Below, in pieces: positions 14,753 through 23,550 of a DNA stretch of 64,000 nucleotides. The DNA is from CAYNZP01 sp964401835 (GTDB taxonomy: Bacteria; Planctomycetota; Phycisphaerae; SM23-33): contig CAYNZP010000002.1 of NCBI GenBank assembly GCA_964401835.1, positions 124,001 through 188,000 of the forward strand, in the 5' to 3' direction. How positions within the stretch are numbered: position 1 is the stretch's first letter; every line of letters begins with the position of its first letter. Made by a program: the position numbers and the translations under genes. The notes beneath the pieces are model-generated. The model searched no databases. It was not told the origin of the DNA and saw nothing but the letters and a program-made list of their open reading frames with translations.

Positions 14753-15910
14753 ATGGAATCAAAGCAACAGCCAATTGACGAACATGATCAACACCCTACC
14801 ACTCACGGCAAAAATGCGCCGGCATTGGAAAAATATTTCCGGGCAATGATCAAATCAGACGCCTCCGACCTTCACATCAAGGTTGGTGGGCCTGCCTTTT
14901 TCAGGGTAAATACAAAAATCCGTTCCTCAAAGACCGACCCGCTCACAGCCGACGAGATCGAAGATATGGTCTTTGAGATTATGACAGAAAAACAGAAAAA
15001 CTATTTTCTGGAAAATGGCAACATTGATATCGCACATCAGCCTGCTGATTCCGACCGGTTCCGTTTAAATGTTTATCGTCAGCGAGGAGATATATCGATA
15101 GCGGCAAGGCGTGTCGTTCGCAACATACCGGACTTCAAGACACTCCACCTGCCACGTGTAATGGAAGAAATAGCCCAGCATCATCATGGGCTTGTTTTGC
15201 TTTCCGGCCCTACCGGTTGCGGAAAAAGTACAACAATTGCATCAATTCTGGAATACATCAACAAAAAGCGAGCCTGCCATATCCTGACAATAGAAGACCC
15301 GATCGAATTTCTTTATGAAGACAAAAAAGCAATTGTGTCTCAGCGTGAGATTGGCCTGGACGTGCCGACTTTCGAGCAGGCATTAAAGTACATGATGCGA
15401 GAAGACCCTGATATCGTGCTTATCGGAGAGATGCGCGACCATGAAACATTCCAGGCTGCTCTTCAGGCTGCTGAAACCGGCCATCTGGTTTTTGGCACTG
15501 TTCACGCTTCAACAGCCGCACAAACCATCGGCCGAATCGTCGATCTGTTCCCGCACGAAAGCCACGAACTCATACGTCAGACTCTTGCTTTCAACCTGCA
15601 TGCGGTGGTTTGCCAGAAACTCCTGCCCTCTATCTCGGAAAAATTAGACCGCATACCGGCAGTTGAGGTATTACTTTCCAACCCCAGCGTGGGGCAGCTA
15701 ATTACGGAATCAAGAGATGCAGAATTAATAGACATCATCCACTCGCACGAACGCGAAGGAATGCAGAGCTTCACGAAAAGCCTCTTGGGGCTTGTTGAGT
15801 CCGACATGATAGACCCGAAAGTTGCGTTCGAGGTCGCATCGAATCCCGAAGAATTAAAAATGGCAATGAAGGGAATTTCGGCAAGTAAATCATCTTTACT
15901 CGGCCGATAA
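14753..15910 (+). CDS. PilT-like type IV pilus retraction-type ATPase
   Basis: Hexameric secretion ATPase of the PilT/PilU group. An N-terminal PAS-like domain begins SDASDLHIKVGGPAFFRV (about 35-52). Walker A is GPTGCGKSTT (152-161), the Asp box is ILTIEDPIEFLYED, Walker B is PDIVLIGEMRD, and the His box is TGHLVFGTVHASTA. The C-terminal region has PSVGQLITESRDAELIDII in place of the PilT AIRNLIRE motif. 385 residues, normal. GGGAG lies about 10 bases before the ATG. It precedes the pseudo-GspE gene by 24 bases. A second PilT is at 33144-34274. Confidence 0.9.
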   Translation: MESKQQPIDEHDQHPTTHGKNAPALEKYFRAMIKSDASDLHIKVGGPAFFRVNTKIRSSKTDPLTADEIEDMVFEIMTEKQKNYFLENGNIDIAHQPADSDRFRLNVYRQRGDISIAARRVVRNIPDFKTLHLPRVMEEIAQHHHGLVLLSGPTGCGKSTTIASILEYINKKRACHILTIEDPIEFLYEDKKAIVSQREIGLDVPTFEQALKYMMREDPDIVLIGEMRDHETFQAALQAAETGHLVFGTVHASTAAQTIGRIVDLFPHESHELIRQTLAFNLHAVVCQKLLPSISEKLDRIPAVEVLLSNPSVGQLITESRDAELIDIIHSHEREGMQSFTKSLLGLVESDMIDPKVAFEVASNPEELKMAMKGISASKSSLLGR

Positions 15911-15934
15911 TAAGGTGATATGGAGATATCAATA

Positions 15935-17566
15935 ATGGAAAGCATGGCCGCTTTACCACAGCTTGGCGGATATTTTTCGATCGTTAAACTTGTATTTATT
16001 CTCGTTCTTGTTACGCCATGGCTCGCCCTTTCTCCGTGGGTCCAAAAGGATGCAAAAAAGGTTCGGACCCGTCACGAGATGTGGAGCGGTGTGATACTTG
16101 GGATACCGACAATCTCCTTGTTTTTCTGGCTGATCTTACCCGAGTACATTATTGGCTTGCTTATTTACGTCGTTTTGACGTCAGCTGTATTCATTGCTTA
16201 CATCGTGCATAGAAATGCCCGGGTTAAGCCCGAAAGGAAAATCCTTACTGCCACCCACATCAAGAGCTTATTAACCAAAAGCTCCGTAGAGAAGATAGAG
16301 CTGGTAACCAAAGTTAAATTATACGACTCCACTGGAAAAATTGTCCTGGCGCCAAATGTTCAGACATCAGATGAAGAGGAGTTTTTCAAATACAACCTTG
16401 CCCAGGACCTTCTTTTTGACATGCTTTGGCGTCGTGCAAGCGAAGCTGATATATGTCCGGTAGAAGGCAAAACAATTGTCCGCTATGTCATCGACGGTGT
16501 AGCTATCGCCTGCCCTCCCTTGTCCCTACATGATAGTGACGCGATAATCGATTTTTTAAAGCCGCTGGCTGGAATGGAAGCCCAAGAAAAACGCAGGCCC
16601 CAAAAAGGCAATCTTTCAGTGAGCCTGGATAAAGACGTGGTAGACATTGCCGTAGCCACTGCCGGAACTACCGGGGGCCAAAGAATGCAATTCCGCATTG
16701 TTCAGCAAGCTATTCAGACAAACCTGGAAGGTCTCGGCATGACCGAGGACATGCTTTTACGGGTTAAGCGGATGAACCAGGTGGAAAACGGAGTGATAAT
16801 TGTTTCAGGCCGAAGGGGAAGTGGGACAACCAGCACGCTTTATTCTATGCTTAGCACACATGATGCATATATCAAACAACTTGTAACTTTGGAATCAGAG
16901 GCGGTTGTCGATCTTGAAAACGTAACACAGCACTCCTACAAAGAACCTGCCAATCTACCTAGGTATCTTGCCTCGGCCATTCGCAGAGAGCCAGATGTAA
17001 TAATGGTAGATCAATGCCCTGATCCTGCAACTGCTCAGCTTATTTGCGCTGCAGCTGCCGAAAAAACCCTTCTATTGGGGATGAGGGCAAGCGATTCTTT
17101 TGTTGCTCTGGCAAAGTGGGTGCAGGTTTGCGGAGACGCCGCAGAAGCAGTCAAGAATCTCAGAGGAATTCTCTGCCAGGTTCTTTTGCGTAAACTTTGC
17201 CCAAATTGCCGAGAGGCTTACCGGCCTGCTCCGCAGTTGCTTGTCAAGGCTAACATCCCTGCACAACAGGTTGATCAATTCTACAGGCCGCCGACAACGA
17301 CTTTGACCGATGAAAAAGGAAATCCGATTATTTGCCCGAATTGTCAGGGCAGCGGCTACTATGGAAGGACGGCAGCATTTGAATTATTGGAAATGACTGA
17401 CGAGTTAAGGGAACTGATAATCTCTGGTGCCTCGGTATCTCAGATAAAGGCAGCCTGCCGCAAAAGCAGGATGTTATACCTTCAGGAACAGGCCCTCAAA
17501 AAAGTTATAGATGGTATTTCGGGTATTAAAGAGGTACTCAGGGCAGTTCAGCCTGCAAAGAAATAA
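15935..17566 (+). CDS. GspE/PilB-like pseudo-ATPase with N-terminal membrane segments
   Basis: Related to GspE/PilB secretion ATPases but with every ATPase motif altered. Walker A reads GRRGSGTTS (292-300), with Thr298 replacing the invariant Lys. Walker B reads VIMVDQCPD, with Gln360 in place of the catalytic Glu. The Asp box (TLESEAVV) and His box (TLLLGMRASDS) have lost their key residues. The zinc motif is kept: CPNC at 422-425 and 467-470, followed by QGSGYYGR. The N-terminus has about three hydrophobic segments (near 12-32, 50-66 and 70-88), unusual for this cytoplasmic family. The start at 15935 has GGAG 9 bases upstream; the ATG at 15920 has none well placed. It lies between pilT and a CvpA-like gene in one operon. 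Probably a structural or regulatory partner rather than a motor. Confidence 0.85.
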   Translation: MESMAALPQLGGYFSIVKLVFILVLVTPWLALSPWVQKDAKKVRTRHEMWSGVILGIPTISLFFWLILPEYIIGLLIYVVLTSAVFIAYIVHRNARVKPERKILTATHIKSLLTKSSVEKIELVTKVKLYDSTGKIVLAPNVQTSDEEEFFKYNLAQDLLFDMLWRRASEADICPVEGKTIVRYVIDGVAIACPPLSLHDSDAIIDFLKPLAGMEAQEKRRPQKGNLSVSLDKDVVDIAVATAGTTGGQRMQFRIVQQAIQTNLEGLGMTEDMLLRVKRMNQVENGVIIVSGRRGSGTTSTLYSMLSTHDAYIKQLVTLESEAVVDLENVTQHSYKEPANLPRYLASAIRREPDVIMVDQCPDPATAQLICAAAAEKTLLLGMRASDSFVALAKWVQVCGDAAEAVKNLRGILCQVLLRKLCPNCREAYRPAPQLLVKANIPAQQVDQFYRPPTTTLTDEKGNPIICPNCQGSGYYGRTAAFELLEMTDELRELIISGASVSQIKAACRKSRMLYLQEQALKKVIDGISGIKEVLRAVQPAKK

Positions 17567-17588
17567 CTCAACCGCATAGGAGCAAAGA

Positions 17589-18686
17589 ATGGTTGCTATT
17601 TTATTGGTTTTAGCTCTTGTTCTAGGGATCGCTTTTTTCCAGGTCGTCCAAGGGCTTTTCAGCGCTCTGATTATGACGATCCTCTCTGTAATTTGCGCTA
17701 TTGCGGCATTGAATTTCTATGAGCCGCTTGCTGAAGCTTTGCTCTATAACCGCCAGCCAGCTTATGCTGAAGCAATATCTTTGGTCGCATTGTTTGTCAT
17801 CCCGCTCCTTGCTCTTCGCGTTCTTTTCGACAAATTTATCAGTGGAAATGTCGTAATGGGAATGTGGGCTGATCGGATCGGCGGTGGAATACTCGGATTA
17901 ATAAGCGGAATGGTAATTGTCGGAATTTTGACCATTGCCGCACAGATGCTGCCATTTAAGCCAGCAATACTTTACTACACGCCATTCGACTCCTCTCTGC
18001 AGCGTATTTCCGGCCTGCACTTCTTCTATCCAGATGAATTCACCGTTGGAATGGCCAAGAAATTTTCCACAGGATCGCTTAAATACAGCCAGAAATTTGC
18101 AACGGTTCATGATGATCTTCTTCTGGAAACATACTGCACACGTAACCGGGCCGGTAAACTTGGACGAGCCGATAGTCTTCCAGATTCTTTCAGTGTCAAA
18201 GCCGCTTTTGAAGTATCAGAGAATCTCCAAAAAAAGGCGTATTGGATGAGGCTTTTGCCTTTAAACCCCCTTCTTAGTGAAAACGCCACTGACAAAGTAG
18301 TTATTCTGCGAGTAAGCGTTAGTGAAGAAGCTCGAAATGAAGAAGACAATTGGTGGCGACTGCCCGCAACTCACTTCAGATTAGTCACGAAAACCGGCCA
18401 ATCCCATTATCCAGTCGCCTACCTGTATGACGGACCCAACTGGAAGGCAGACTTTGCCCCAATAGAAGATGAGCGTACACAAGTAGCACAGCTCATAGTC
18501 GAACGCGAGCATGCCAAGGGGCAGGTAAGCTTAATGATCGACTGGGTATATAGGATTCCCCTGGAAGAAGAGGCTTCTTACGCAGTCTTTCGACGTATTT
18601 CAAGGTCCGAAATACCCAGCACCGAAAGTCGTATGCCCCCGGCCAAAACAGCGTTAAAATCAAATCCAAAACCTAAGAGGCGTTAG
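17589..18686 (+). CDS. CvpA-family-like membrane protein with a long C-terminal domain
   Basis: The N-terminal 130 residues have four hydrophobic segments in the arrangement of the CvpA (colicin V production) family: VAILLVLALVLGIAFFQVVQ, ALIMTILSVICAIAALNFY, AISLVALFVIPLLALRVLF and a Gly-rich GGGILGLISGMVIVGILTI. The soluble C-terminus of about 230 residues is not recognised and ends in a basic tail (KSNPKPKRR). 365 residues, compared with 160-200 for typical CvpA. Third gene of the pilT/pseudo-GspE operon, 22 bases downstream. Its stop overlaps the stop of the convergent gene by 4 bases. Confidence 0.75.
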   Translation: MVAILLVLALVLGIAFFQVVQGLFSALIMTILSVICAIAALNFYEPLAEALLYNRQPAYAEAISLVALFVIPLLALRVLFDKFISGNVVMGMWADRIGGGILGLISGMVIVGILTIAAQMLPFKPAILYYTPFDSSLQRISGLHFFYPDEFTVGMAKKFSTGSLKYSQKFATVHDDLLLETYCTRNRAGKLGRADSLPDSFSVKAAFEVSENLQKKAYWMRLLPLNPLLSENATDKVVILRVSVSEEARNEEDNWWRLPATHFRLVTKTGQSHYPVAYLYDGPNWKADFAPIEDERTQVAQLIVEREHAKGQVSLMIDWVYRIPLEEEASYAVFRRISRSEIPSTESRMPPAKTALKSNPKPKRR

Positions 18687-19423
18687 CGCGAGTATTTCAG
18701 TTTTTTCAGCCAATGTTCGTAGGCAACTTCCGGCCGCCTGAGATGCCCGCCCTTGATCTCATCCCTCTCAGTGTCAAAAAACCTGTGTTCCCTAAGCCAG
18801 CGATAAGCCTCCCATGAATCGCCCCGAATTTTGGGATCGTCTTTTCCCCAGTAAATAAAGATGGGTAATTTCCGCATTTGCTCTGTTAATTGTATCTTCT
18901 CGAAAATTTCCAAATCTGTATTACAGGCCCGGGCAATGAGAATATCAAATCGGTTGAAATTCCTCAGTCCAATGTAATAAAGTGGATATCCACCAGCAGA
19001 GAAACCCGTCAGCATAATCAAGTCTTCGTCAATACGATACTTCTGGGCAAGTTCATCGATGATATCCAGGACCGCTTTTTCATCCCTTTCAAGGTCCTTC
19101 ATCCAGAAGCCTTCAATTACAGGCAATATTCCCTGAACACTCTTCAAATCAGGCGCGACGACAATAAATTCCTTTTCTTCTGCCAGCGCCTTCCACTCTT
19201 TTATTTGAGCTCGGCTACCGTCAAATCCATGGGTGCCGTGGAGCGTTACCACAAGTGGCCATTCACGATGATCGTTGTAGTAGCTAGGCACGTAAACCCA
19301 ATATTTACTGTTGCTTCTGCTGGCCCGTAGACGCAGAGCATCTACAGGCGTATCCTGGGGCTGCGTTACAGGGCAGCCCGCCAGGAAGACCAACGAAATA
19401 CACAATAATAAATAACGTTTCAT
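18683..19423 (-). CDS. Lipoprotein with alpha/beta hydrolase (esterase) domain
   Basis: 246 residues. Signal MKRYLLLCISLVFLAGC with lipobox FLAGC (Cys17). The hydrolase core shows the oxyanion region PLVVTLHGTHGFDGS, the nucleophile elbow TGFSAGGYP (Ser in GFSAGG), and a late GKDDPK followed by GGHLRRPEVAYEHW, giving the acid and the His. It resembles the poly(3-hydroxybutyrate) depolymerase-like esterase group that includes feruloyl esterases; the substrate is unknown. The start at 19423 has GGAGAG 3-4 bases upstream; the longer frame to 19504 has none. Convergent with the CvpA-like gene. Confidence 0.85.
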   Translation of the reverse strand: MKRYLLLCISLVFLAGCPVTQPQDTPVDALRLRASRSNSKYWVYVPSYYNDHREWPLVVTLHGTHGFDGSRAQIKEWKALAEEKEFIVVAPDLKSVQGILPVIEGFWMKDLERDEKAVLDIIDELAQKYRIDEDLIMLTGFSAGGYPLYYIGLRNFNRFDILIARACNTDLEIFEKIQLTEQMRKLPIFIYWGKDDPKIRGDSWEAYRWLREHRFFDTERDEIKGGHLRRPEVAYEHWLKKLKYSR

Positions 19424-19588
19424 GCTCTCTCCATGAATAAAACAAAACCTGATTCTGCAACAGTATAAAAGCTGCGGCTTTTGACAAAAATCATTTTTTT
19501 GCAAACCTTTAAGGTATTAGTGTATCTTACCTATACAGTTGGAAGGTAAAATTTTGAATTATCGAAATTAATCTCGCTCGGAGTTTGC

Positions 19589-21253
19589 ATGAATAAAGAC
19601 TTGCGATTACCTGTGGCACTGTTTTCACTCATGATTCTCGCGACAACGGCACTCGCTCTTGGGCCAGCCGATGTCGTCATTGTCGCAAATTCTAATAATC
19701 AGGATTCCGTTTCCCTGGCAGAATTTTATGCGAGTGAACGCGGCATTCCCGAGGATCAAATAATCCTTCTCGATACTTCAATCGAATATGAGATTGGACG
19801 AGGGGACTATCAGAACCAAATAGCAAAACCCTTGAAGCAAGCTCTCCAGGACCGCCAACTCACCAAAAAGGTTTCTTGTGTCGTGCTTATGTGGGGAATC
19901 CCCGGCCGCATCTCCGAGACCCAACAAGACAAATTTTCATATCTCTATCGTAAAGAACAGCAAAAGGCCCACATGAGACTGGCGGTTAACTATGAGCTTC
20001 TAGGAACAGTTACCAGAAAGTTTCCAGAACCAAAAACAAAAAGCCTCAAACCCATCGGGAAACTTTTCTCCTCCCCAATGCCAGAACCTTCCAAGCCGTT
20101 ACTGAAAATAAAAGACCTCCGCAAAAACATAAATAACCTTTTAGCTATGAGGGAGTCAGACGTTGCGCGGATTGAAGACCCAAAAAAACGTTTAATTGCC
20201 TCCCGCCAACTAATGGCCTTGCATTTGGACCTTTTTGGGCTGAATGGACTTATAGACTACATTACAAAATCCAGGCCCGATTTGATCGCCATGCTCAAGC
20301 CAATTGAGAAAAGGCTCAGTGAAATTGAAGCCCAAAAAAGCAAATTACGCGTTGGTGAATTCTCCATAAAAAAAACTGAAGAAATGCTTCAGCTAATTGA
20401 AGAAACCGATGGCGTCATGCTGGTTCATTCATATGCAGAATCAAAAGTCAAACCCTCCCAAAAACCATCATCACCCCTGGAAAGTAAAGGCGCATCGGTG
20501 GATAGCGAGTTGGCTTTATTGTGGTGGCCGTATTACAAACTCAAGGGTCCGCTCAACAATCCCCTTCATTGGATGCAAAGCAAAAGACTCGACAAAGCCC
20601 AAATCCCCACTGTTTTGATGACAGCAAGAATCGACGGGCCGACAGCTGCCGATGCCAGAAGGATTATCGAAAATTCTATTGAGGCGGAAAAAGCGGGGCT
20701 TAATGGAAAATTCTACGTCGATGCGGGAGGCGGAAAACCTTTGACGCCGGATATAGTAGACAAATATGACCGGCACCTTGAAAAGCTTTATTCTTTCATC
20801 AAGGCAAATTCTGAAATCGACATTACGCTTGAGGACAGCCCTGTCGTATTTCAGAAGAACAGCTGCCCCGATTCGGCTCTCTACGTCGGATGGTACAGCC
20901 TGAAAAAATACATTCCCGCCTTTATTTGGCAACAGGGCGCCGTCGGCTGGCATATCGCCAGCTGGGAGGCTGTGAATCTTAGAGATCCAGCCAGCCGTGA
21001 GTGGTGCCCGAAAATGATCCAAAATGGTGTAGCCGCGACTCTCGGAGCTGTAAGAGAACCCATGCTCGGGGCATTTCCACTGCCGGAAGAATTTTTCCCG
21101 CTGTTGTTAACAGGGAAATATACCGTTGCGGAGTGTTATTGGATGACAACCCCACTGGCCAGCTGGCAGATGGTTCTTTTTGCAGATCCGCTTTACAACC
21201 CCTTTAAGAATAATCCTCAGATTAGCCCAGAGGTACTGCCATTCAAACTTTAG
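19589..21253 (+). CDS. Exported TIGR03790-family protein, function unknown
   Basis: 554 residues with an N-terminal signal (LPVALFSLMILATTALALG). After it come the features I associate with the TIGR03790 group: ADVVIVANSNNQDSVSLAEF, YASERGIPEDQIILLD, CVVLMWGIPGRI, and late MTARIDGPTAADARRII, WHIASWEAVNLRDP and ADPLYNPF. The central region 150-290 is a charged helical insert. The family has no known biochemical role. Single gene, about 50 bases before a glycosyltransferase in the same direction. Confidence 0.78.
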   Translation: MNKDLRLPVALFSLMILATTALALGPADVVIVANSNNQDSVSLAEFYASERGIPEDQIILLDTSIEYEIGRGDYQNQIAKPLKQALQDRQLTKKVSCVVLMWGIPGRISETQQDKFSYLYRKEQQKAHMRLAVNYELLGTVTRKFPEPKTKSLKPIGKLFSSPMPEPSKPLLKIKDLRKNINNLLAMRESDVARIEDPKKRLIASRQLMALHLDLFGLNGLIDYITKSRPDLIAMLKPIEKRLSEIEAQKSKLRVGEFSIKKTEEMLQLIEETDGVMLVHSYAESKVKPSQKPSSPLESKGASVDSELALLWWPYYKLKGPLNNPLHWMQSKRLDKAQIPTVLMTARIDGPTAADARRIIENSIEAEKAGLNGKFYVDAGGGKPLTPDIVDKYDRHLEKLYSFIKANSEIDITLEDSPVVFQKNSCPDSALYVGWYSLKKYIPAFIWQQGAVGWHIASWEAVNLRDPASREWCPKMIQNGVAATLGAVREPMLGAFPLPEEFFPLLLTGKYTVAECYWMTTPLASWQMVLFADPLYNPFKNNPQISPEVLPFKL

Positions 21254-21310
21254 CTTGGGCTTAAAGCATTTTGGTTTCCAGCTGGATGCTTTTCTAATAG
21301 GATATTGCCC

Positions 21311-22234
21311 ATGGAAAATATAAAAGAAAATAATATCGCAGTACTCGTCCCCTGTTACAACGAGCAAGCGACTATCGGCAAGGTGGTAGACGACTTTAAG
21401 GCCAAGCTGCCGGAAGCAGCCATTTACGTTTTCGATAATTGCTGTATGGACGATACTGCTGAAATTGCCCGCTCCCATGGCGCGACAGTCGTGAAAGAAC
21501 CCCGGCAAGGCAAGGGTTATGTAATCGAGAACATGCTGAATAAAATCGACGCGGAGTATTTCGTTATGGTCGATGGAGATGACACATACCCTGCCGAAAA
21601 GGTGAATGAGCTTTTAAAGCCCGTCCTCGATGGCGACGCAGACATGGCTGTCGGCGCAAGGCTTTCAACTTATACGGATACTTCATTTCGACCGCTGCAT
21701 GTAGCAGGCAATGGTCTAGTACGATTGCTGATAAATAAAATTTTCAATACCAATCTAACGGACATTCTTTCAGGATATCGCGCTTTTAACAGAAAGGTTG
21801 CCGCTCAGCTACCGGTCGTTTCGAGCGGTTTCGAGGTCGAGACCGAGATAACCATACAAATGCTCTACTACCGCTTAAAGACTATCGAGGTTCAGGTTCC
21901 CTATCGCGGCCGACCCGAAGGCAGTGAATCAAAACTAGACACCTTCAGTGATGGTTTTCGAGTTTTGTGGAAATTATTCAGTCTGGTAAGGGCATTCAAG
22001 CCGTTAACTTTCTTTGGCGGCCTTGGAATAGTGTTTTTCGTAATTGGCATTTTGGCTGGAATACCCCCGATTCATAACTTCATCACAACCGGCCAAGTCG
22101 CCCGTTTCCCGCTTGCCATACTCGCTACCGGGCTGATGATACTCTCGGCCGGAAGCGTTTTCCTTGGCGTTTTACTTCATGCGATTAACTGGCGATTCAA
22201 AGAACTCCACAACGTGATGGTCAGGAATCGCTAA
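21311..22234 (+). CDS. Family 2 glycosyltransferase, polyprenol-phosphate type with C-terminal membrane helices
   Basis: 307 residues. The GT-A core begins AVLVPCYNEQATIGKVVDDF, then VFDNCCMDDTAEIARSHGA, VMVDGDDTYPAEKV (DxD) and ILSGYRAFNRKV. Two membrane helices follow at about 232-295 (TFFGGLGIVFFVIGILAGIP and LAILATGLMILSAGSVFLGV). It probably glycosylates a lipid carrier in the cytoplasmic membrane for glycan or glycoprotein assembly. I start at the ATG at 21311 (AATAGGA upstream); a TTG at 21305 is possible. Its 3' end overlaps the convergent mtnA by 14 bases. It is distinct in sequence from the glycosyltransferase at 7461-8489. Confidence 0.88.
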   Translation: MENIKENNIAVLVPCYNEQATIGKVVDDFKAKLPEAAIYVFDNCCMDDTAEIARSHGATVVKEPRQGKGYVIENMLNKIDAEYFVMVDGDDTYPAEKVNELLKPVLDGDADMAVGARLSTYTDTSFRPLHVAGNGLVRLLINKIFNTNLTDILSGYRAFNRKVAAQLPVVSSGFEVETEITIQMLYYRLKTIEVQVPYRGRPEGSESKLDTFSDGFRVLWKLFSLVRAFKPLTFFGGLGIVFFVIGILAGIPPIHNFITTGQVARFPLAILATGLMILSAGSVFLGVLLHAINWRFKELHNVMVRNR

Positions 22235-23309
22235 CAATCTTCCGGACATTTTTCAAATTCACGGGCTGGATTATTCCCCGGTCCGTGATTATGGCGGTTA
22301 TCAGTTCTGCAGGAGTAATATCAAAAGCTGGTGAATAGGTTTTTGCATCTATCGGGGCAGTTATTTTCCCAAAACCGCAGGTTATCTCTTCACTGCTGCG
22401 CTGTTCGATTGGAATGTCCTGGCCCGAGGTAATGTTTAAATCGAAAGTACTGTATGGGGCCGCTACATAAAACGGAATTTTGTGACGCTCTGCCAGTATC
22501 GCCAGGCCATAGGTCCCGATCTTGTTCGCCGCATCGCCATTAGCAGCAATGCGGTCTGCTCCTGTGATAACCATTTGCACGCGGTGCTCACGCATTACCT
22601 GGGCAGCCATGCTGTCTGTTATTACCACCGCATCTATTTCAGCCTGCATCAGTTCCCAGGCAGTCAAGCGGCTGCCCTGAAGCAAGGGCCTTGTCTCATC
22701 ACAATAAACAACAAAATCATGTCCCATTGACTTGGCGACATACATTCCGGCAGTTGCAGTTCCAATACCGGCTGTCGCCAACGCTCCAGCATTGCAGTGT
22801 GTCAGAACGCCCGAGCATTTTTTAATAAGCTCAGCTGCATATCTGCCCATAGCCAAGCACATCCGCTGATCTTCTTCGTGAATCCTGCGGGCCTTGTCCA
22901 GTACCAATTCCTGCAATGCACCTAGATCCTTGGGATTTTCTGCTTCGAGCCGGTTGCAAATCAGCTCGACAGCCCATTCAAGGTTAACCGCAGTCGGGCG
23001 AGAACTTTTGAGGTATTCCCCGTCTGAAAGTGCCGCCTGAAGAAAATCCTCCTCGGTCTGGAAGGATTGAGCGGCAATTACCATTCCATAACCAGCTGCC
23101 ACGCCGATAGCTGGCGCTCCACGGACAACCAGGCGCTGAATTGCCTTCCAGAGAGTTTCCAAATCCCTGCACTCAACAAAGGCCCTTTCTTCAGGCAGCC
23201 TTGTCTGATCCAGCAATTTAAGAAAGCCGCTTTTGGCGTCCCCTACCCACTCAACAACTTTAACAGGCGGGAGAATTTCACCAGAATTTTCAATACTTGT
23301 ATTATTCAT
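22221..23309 (-). CDS. mtnA: S-methyl-5-thioribose-1-phosphate isomerase
   Basis: Converts methylthioribose-1-phosphate to methylthioribulose-1-phosphate in methionine salvage; related to eIF2B subunits. Diagnostic stretches: LVVRGAPAIGVAAGYGM, VLTHCNAGALATAGIGTA with the catalytic Cys, RPLLQGSRLTAWEL, VITGADRIAANGDAANKIGTY with the catalytic Asp, and FDITPAELITAIITDRGII. 362 residues. The start at 23309 is the first ATG; a TTG 6 bases upstream is possible, and neither has a strong ribosome site. No other mtn genes are nearby. Confidence 0.94.
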   Translation of the reverse strand: MNNTSIENSGEILPPVKVVEWVGDAKSGFLKLLDQTRLPEERAFVECRDLETLWKAIQRLVVRGAPAIGVAAGYGMVIAAQSFQTEEDFLQAALSDGEYLKSSRPTAVNLEWAVELICNRLEAENPKDLGALQELVLDKARRIHEEDQRMCLAMGRYAAELIKKCSGVLTHCNAGALATAGIGTATAGMYVAKSMGHDFVVYCDETRPLLQGSRLTAWELMQAEIDAVVITDSMAAQVMREHRVQMVITGADRIAANGDAANKIGTYGLAILAERHKIPFYVAAPYSTFDLNITSGQDIPIEQRSSEEITCGFGKITAPIDAKTYSPAFDITPAELITAIITDRGIIQPVNLKNVRKIVSDS

Positions 23310-23459
23310 GCCCAAACACTAGCGAAATAACGCCAAACTTACAAGAGGCTGTAAAAACAGGCAATTTTACAAATATTTGACTAAAAATGCGTTAGAGCCC
23401 CGCGCTAGGCATATAATATTTTGTCTAACATTTCAAAAAAACGGTGAATCGAACTCACC

Positions 23460-23488
23460 TTGACTTTGCATATAGCCGATATATATGT
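23460..23488 (+). promoter_or_regulatory. Probable csrA promoter
   Basis: TTGACT at 23460-23465 followed by an AT-rich TATATATG (about 23480-23487), 16-18 bases downstream, about 60 bases before csrA. Confidence 0.45.
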
Positions 23489-23523
23489 TTAAGATTGCTC
23501 TCGATTTAAAGGTTAATCGAGAC

Positions 23524-23550
23524 CGGCTATTCCAAGGAAGGAGCCGCGGA
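23524..23550 (+). promoter_or_regulatory. csrA leader hairpin exposing GGA motifs over the ribosome binding site
   Basis: CGGCT (23524-23528) can pair with AGCCG (23542-23546), leaving ATTCCAAGGAAGG in the loop. The Shine-Dalgarno region therefore lies in a hairpin with GGA at 23536-23538 and 23540-23542, and a third GGA overlaps the start codon at 23548-23550. CsrA binds GGA in loops, so negative autoregulation is likely; this is inferred from known CsrA targets. Confidence 0.5.
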
